From: an uncultured Neisseria sp.
GTDB lineage: Bacteria; Pseudomonadota; Gammaproteobacteria; Burkholderiales; Neisseriaceae
Length of the DNA: 8,079 nt
Assembly (NCBI GenBank): GCA_937919795.1
Contig: CALFOA010000268.1
Coordinates: 1 to 8,079 of the forward strand
Direction of reading: 5' to 3'
Under the pieces are notes generated by a model. The model did no database searches, had not been told where the DNA came from, and saw only the letters and a program-made list of their open reading frames with translations. The position numbers and the translations under genes are program-made. Positions 5,773 through 8,079 of this stretch are shown here, one piece after another (position 1 is the first letter of the stretch; the number at the start of each line of letters is the position of its first letter).

Positions 5773-7512
5773 GTGGACGGTGTCAATTTCTTATTTCTGA
5801 TTACCGCTTTGCTGCTGTTTGTCAGCGTGGTAGCCACCCGAGTTTCGGCCAAACTCGGGATGCCGTTGTTGTTGGTGTTTCTGGCCGTTGGCATGTTAGC
5901 TGGCGAAGAAGGCATAGGTGGTATCAACTTTGACAATTATGTCGCCGCCAACACCATCGGCCAATTGGCACTCGCGGTGATTCTGCTCGACGGCGGCCTG
6001 CGCACCAATCTCTCCAGTTTCCGCATTGCCCTCAAACCCTCCGCCGTACTCGCCAGCTACGGTGTGATTGCCACCGTACTCCTACTCGGCGCATTCGCCA
6101 CCCTCTTTCTCGGCGTAGATTGGAAACACGGCCTACTAATGGCCGCGATTGTCGGCTCCACCGATGCCGGTGCGGTATTTTCTCTACTGCGTAACAGCGA
6201 CGTGCGCCTCAATTCGCGCGTGATGGCCACTTTGGAATTAGAGAGCGGCTGTAACGACCCGATGGCGATTTTAATGGTCTCCGCGCTGATCATGATGATT
6301 TTGGAACCGGCAGAAGCCGGCCCGCTGGCCATCAGTTTTATGTTAGTAAAACAACTGGGCTTAGGACTGATTTTGGGCTGGATCGCCGGCAAAGTACTGG
6401 CGCGTCTGCTGGCGAAAATCCGGTTGGCCGACGGCCTCTATGCGCTGCTAATCGCCTCCGGCGGCCTGATGTTGTTTGCCTCCACCAATCTGTTAGGCGG
6501 CAGCGGTTTTCTGGCGGTTTACCTGGCCGGCGTGGTGGTCGGCAACCGACGCAGCCACGCCACCGAGCACGTGCTGCGGGTGATGGACGGCCTCGCCTGG
6601 CTCGCACAAGCCAGTATGTTCTTAGTGCTCGGCCTGCTGGTTACCCCCAGCCGTCTGCTTGATCACGGCATAGACGCTATTGTTATCGCAGTTTTCCTCA
6701 CTTTGGTGGCGCGCCCGATTGCAGTTTGGAGCAGTCTCAAGTTCTTCCGCTACACCAAACGCGAAACTGCCTACATCAGCTGGGTGGGCTTACGCGGTGC
6801 GGTGCCGATTACGCTAGCGATTATGCCGCTGACCATGGACGTGCCTCAATCTGAATTGCTGTTTGAAGTGGCCTTTGCCGTGGTGATTTTATCGCTGATG
6901 ATTCAAGGTTCCACCATCTCGGTGGTCGCCCGCCTGCTTAAAGTAGTATTACCGCCGCGCCCTGAACCCTTGTTCCACCGAGAAATTTGGCTATCGGATG
7001 CACTGGCGGTATCGCTGCAATCGTTTAAAGTTGGCGAAAATTCCGATGCTGAAAACAGCCACCCCGATGTAATGACGCGCGATCCCGAGTTCAATGAAGG
7101 CCGTCTGTTCGCCCTTATCCGACATGGCGAAACCGTACAAGTCGATATGCAAACCAAAATGACTGCTGGCGACATCGCTTGGTATGTATTACCGGAAAAT
7201 AAAGGCAACGCCTTTGCCGAACAATTCAGCGCCCGCAGCGACACCGCTTCCGAGCAACAATTCTATGGGGAATTCATTCTCAACCCGAATATTCAGGTCG
7301 GCGATCTGGCGCTGGCCTACGGATTGCAGCTCAATAATGTGGCTGCCGAGCAAACTTTAGTGGAGTTATTTATCAAACAATTCGGCAGCGTGCCGGTTTC
7401 CGGCGACCGCATCCAGCTCGACGGCTTTGAGGTAACGGTAAAAGAGTTGGACGAACTCAGTCAGATTAAAACCTTCGGCTTAAAAATGCCCAACTGGCAT
7501 GCAGCGGTTTGA
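5773..7512 (+). CDS. nhaP2: K+/H+ antiporter, CvrA/NhaP2 type (CPA1 family)
   Basis: Inner-membrane cation/proton antiporter of the CPA1 family; characterised NhaP2/CvrA proteins exchange K+ (and Na+) for H+ and support volume and osmotic control. Its 579 residues match E. coli CvrA (about 578). The membrane domain (about 1-395) begins with a hydrophobic helix (5-22) and contains FLAVGMLAGEEGIGG (36-50), LLDGGLRT (71-78), GSTDAGAVFS (128-137), the transport motif ESGCNDPMA (157-165, with N161-D162) and GLRGAVPITLAI (339-350). The cytoplasmic tail has a TrkA-C-like domain (about 405-475) and a CorC/HlyC-like domain (about 495-575), the architecture that separates this subgroup from simple NhaP. 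It starts at GTG with a Shine-Dalgarno. It is divergent from rlmB, probably monocistronic, and ends at the shared terminator before crcB. Ion preference cannot be read from the sequence. Confidence 0.93.
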   Translation: MDGVNFLFLITALLLFVSVVATRVSAKLGMPLLLVFLAVGMLAGEEGIGGINFDNYVAANTIGQLALAVILLDGGLRTNLSSFRIALKPSAVLASYGVIATVLLLGAFATLFLGVDWKHGLLMAAIVGSTDAGAVFSLLRNSDVRLNSRVMATLELESGCNDPMAILMVSALIMMILEPAEAGPLAISFMLVKQLGLGLILGWIAGKVLARLLAKIRLADGLYALLIASGGLMLFASTNLLGGSGFLAVYLAGVVVGNRRSHATEHVLRVMDGLAWLAQASMFLVLGLLVTPSRLLDHGIDAIVIAVFLTLVARPIAVWSSLKFFRYTKRETAYISWVGLRGAVPITLAIMPLTMDVPQSELLFEVAFAVVILSLMIQGSTISVVARLLKVVLPPRPEPLFHREIWLSDALAVSLQSFKVGENSDAENSHPDVMTRDPEFNEGRLFALIRHGETVQVDMQTKMTAGDIAWYVLPENKGNAFAEQFSARSDTASEQQFYGEFILNPNIQVGDLALAYGLQLNNVAAEQTLVELFIKQFGSVPVSGDRIQLDGFEVTVKELDELSQIKTFGLKMPNWHAAV

Positions 7513-7545
7513 TGTTTTTGATTTAAAGATAAACATCCATAATAA

Positions 7546-7557
7546 TGCCTGTCTGAA
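7546..7557 (+). repeat. DNA uptake sequence (TG-wadDUS)
   Basis: Exact TGCCTGTCTGAA, the left arm of the nhaP2/crcB terminator stem. Confidence 0.9.
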
Positions 7558-7574
7558 AACTCACTTCGGTCGTT

Positions 7575-7586
7575 TTCAGACAGGCA
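7575..7586 (-). repeat. DNA uptake sequence (TG-wadDUS), inverted partner
   Basis: Exact uptake 12-mer on the minus strand, the right arm of the nhaP2/crcB terminator stem. Confidence 0.9.
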
Positions 7587-7609
7587 TTATAGTGCTTAAA
7601 CAATCATCC

Positions 7610-7990
7610 TCAAGCCCTCCACCCCTGCATACACCAGATACCTAAAGCGGTCAGCACCAGTGAACCAAACAGATGCAGCGCAGCCGTCATCAACGCCGTG
7701 ACATAACGCTGCTCTTGCAGCATCGCGATGATTTCCAAAGAAAAACCGGAAAAAGTGGTTAAACCGCCGAGAAAACCGGTTACCAGCAACAATCGAATCT
7801 GCGGCGTAATACCCGGCCACCAGTTATCCAAGCCGACAAAAACACCGATAGCAAAAGCGCCTATCCAGTTTGCCGCCAGCGTACCCAGCGCAAAAGCGGT
7901 GAACACATTCGCCAGCAACAAGCCCAATACCCAACGCAAACACGCACCTGCCGCTGCACCCAGCGATACCGCCGCAATACTGGCTATCAT
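7610..7990 (-). CDS. crcB: Fluoride channel FluC/CrcB
   Basis: Small dimeric inner-membrane channel that lets fluoride leave the cell and protects against fluoride toxicity. The 126-residue length and four hydrophobic segments (about 2-24, 33-54, 66-91 and 99-121) are typical. Family motifs are present: GACLRW (15-20, with R19), GTLAANWIGAF (36-46, with the conserved N41) and GFLGGLTTFSGFSLE (72-86), including the phenylalanines F80 and F83 expected to line the pore. The usual TFSTFS here reads TFSGFS, a mild variant. The ATG at 7990 has GGGA four bases upstream. Only 16 bp separate it from the probable end of the preceding minus-strand gene, so it is likely an operon member. There is no room for a fluoride riboswitch between them. 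It ends at the bidirectional terminator shared with nhaP2. Confidence 0.95.
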   Translation of the reverse strand: MIASIAAVSLGAAAGACLRWVLGLLLANVFTAFALGTLAANWIGAFAIGVFVGLDNWWPGITPQIRLLLVTGFLGGLTTFSGFSLEIIAMLQEQRYVTALMTAALHLFGSLVLTALGIWCMQGWRA

Positions 7991-8006
7991 TTCATCCCTT
8001 TTTTAC

Positions 8007-8079
8007 TTATTTCCATACATCCGCCTGCCGCTGCAAATAGCGTTGATCATCAAAAGTCGATAACAATTGCGGTGCCAGC
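8007..8079 (-). CDS. 3' end of an unidentified gene upstream of crcB (partial)
   Basis: On the minus strand a frame is open from the window edge to a TAA at 8009-8007, encoding 23 residues ending in DDQRYLQRQADVWK. The polar composition looks like a real protein C terminus. The stop lies 16 bp before the crcB start with the crcB Shine-Dalgarno in the gap, as in an operon. Another minus-strand frame is also open over this short stretch, so the choice rests on composition and spacing. I do not recognise the family. Confidence 0.5.
   Translation of the reverse strand, partial: LAPQLLSTFDDQRYLQRQADVWK

Larger units (their letters stand above)
7542..7590. terminator. Bidirectional terminator: inverted uptake pair with UUCG tetraloop
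   Basis: ATAATGCCTGTCTGAAAAC (7542-7560) is perfectly complemented by 7572-7590, a 19-bp stem with an 11-nt loop. Inside the loop AC-TTCG-GT (7563-7570) forms a C(UUCG)G tetraloop capping two extra pairs on the plus-strand transcript. The hairpin begins 29 bp after the nhaP2 stop and lies 19 bp from the crcB stop, so it can serve both converging genes. Trailing T-runs are weak on both strands; A residues at the stem base and stem strength support the call. Confidence 0.85.

Noticed and set aside
7991..8079. Fluoride (crcB-motif) riboswitch upstream of crcB
   Set aside because: Only 16 bp lie between the preceding stop and the crcB start, and I see no conserved riboswitch pattern in the last 89 bases.
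1..8079. CRISPR array, insertion sequence, prophage or defence system
   Set aside because: No regularly spaced repeats, transposase or terminal-repeat pairs, or defence-type genes were seen; the repeated 12-mers are uptake sequences at irregular spacing.

Overview
The window looks like chromosomal DNA from a Neisseriaceae bacterium of the Neisseria wadsworthii / N. shayeganii type. The main evidence is seven exact copies of the 12-mer TGCCTGTCTGAA, counting both strands, plus one 11/12 copy. From memory this is the TG-wadDUS dialect of the Neisseriaceae DNA uptake sequence. The usual N. meningitidis form (GCCGTCTGAA core) was not seen. Gene content fits: Neisseria-type comEC (comA), the SpecificRecomb (Gcr-like) membrane protein, rlmB, a CvrA/NhaP2-type antiporter and crcB/fluC. 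All complete genes are intact, with no insertion sequence, CRISPR array, rRNA or tRNA.

Layout, left to right. Positions 1-147 are a very AT-rich non-coding stretch (about 17% G+C by hand count). Three genes then lie on the minus strand, transcribed in the order rlmB (5443-4694), the SpecificRecomb-family membrane protein (4561-2510) and comEC (2406-148). A terminator hairpin made of two inverted uptake sequences (2455-2488) separates the last two. A TATAAT box just beyond it suggests comEC has its own promoter. The 329-bp divergent spacer 5444-5772 carries a good extended -10 promoter for rlmB, a weaker one for the rightward gene, and two single uptake sequences. The rightward gene is the antiporter nhaP2/cvrA (5773-7512, GTG start). 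It converges on crcB/fluC (7990-7610, minus strand). Between them is a shared terminator with a perfect 19-bp stem, again made of two inverted uptake sequences and capped by a C(UUCG)G tetraloop. The last 73 bases hold the probable 3' end of another minus-strand gene directly upstream of crcB.

Functionally this is mostly core housekeeping: DNA import (ComEC), 23S rRNA 2'-O-methylation (RlmB), K+/H+ exchange (NhaP2) and fluoride export (FluC). These genes are neighbours rather than one pathway. The link is transformation: the channel gene comEC sits among the uptake sequences that mark DNA for import by this species. I found no convincing undescribed multi-gene system. The points most worth a second look are the 16-base extended uptake sequence, its use in terminators and possibly in the comEC promoter, the membrane protein called a recombinase by family name, and the A9 tract upstream of that gene.
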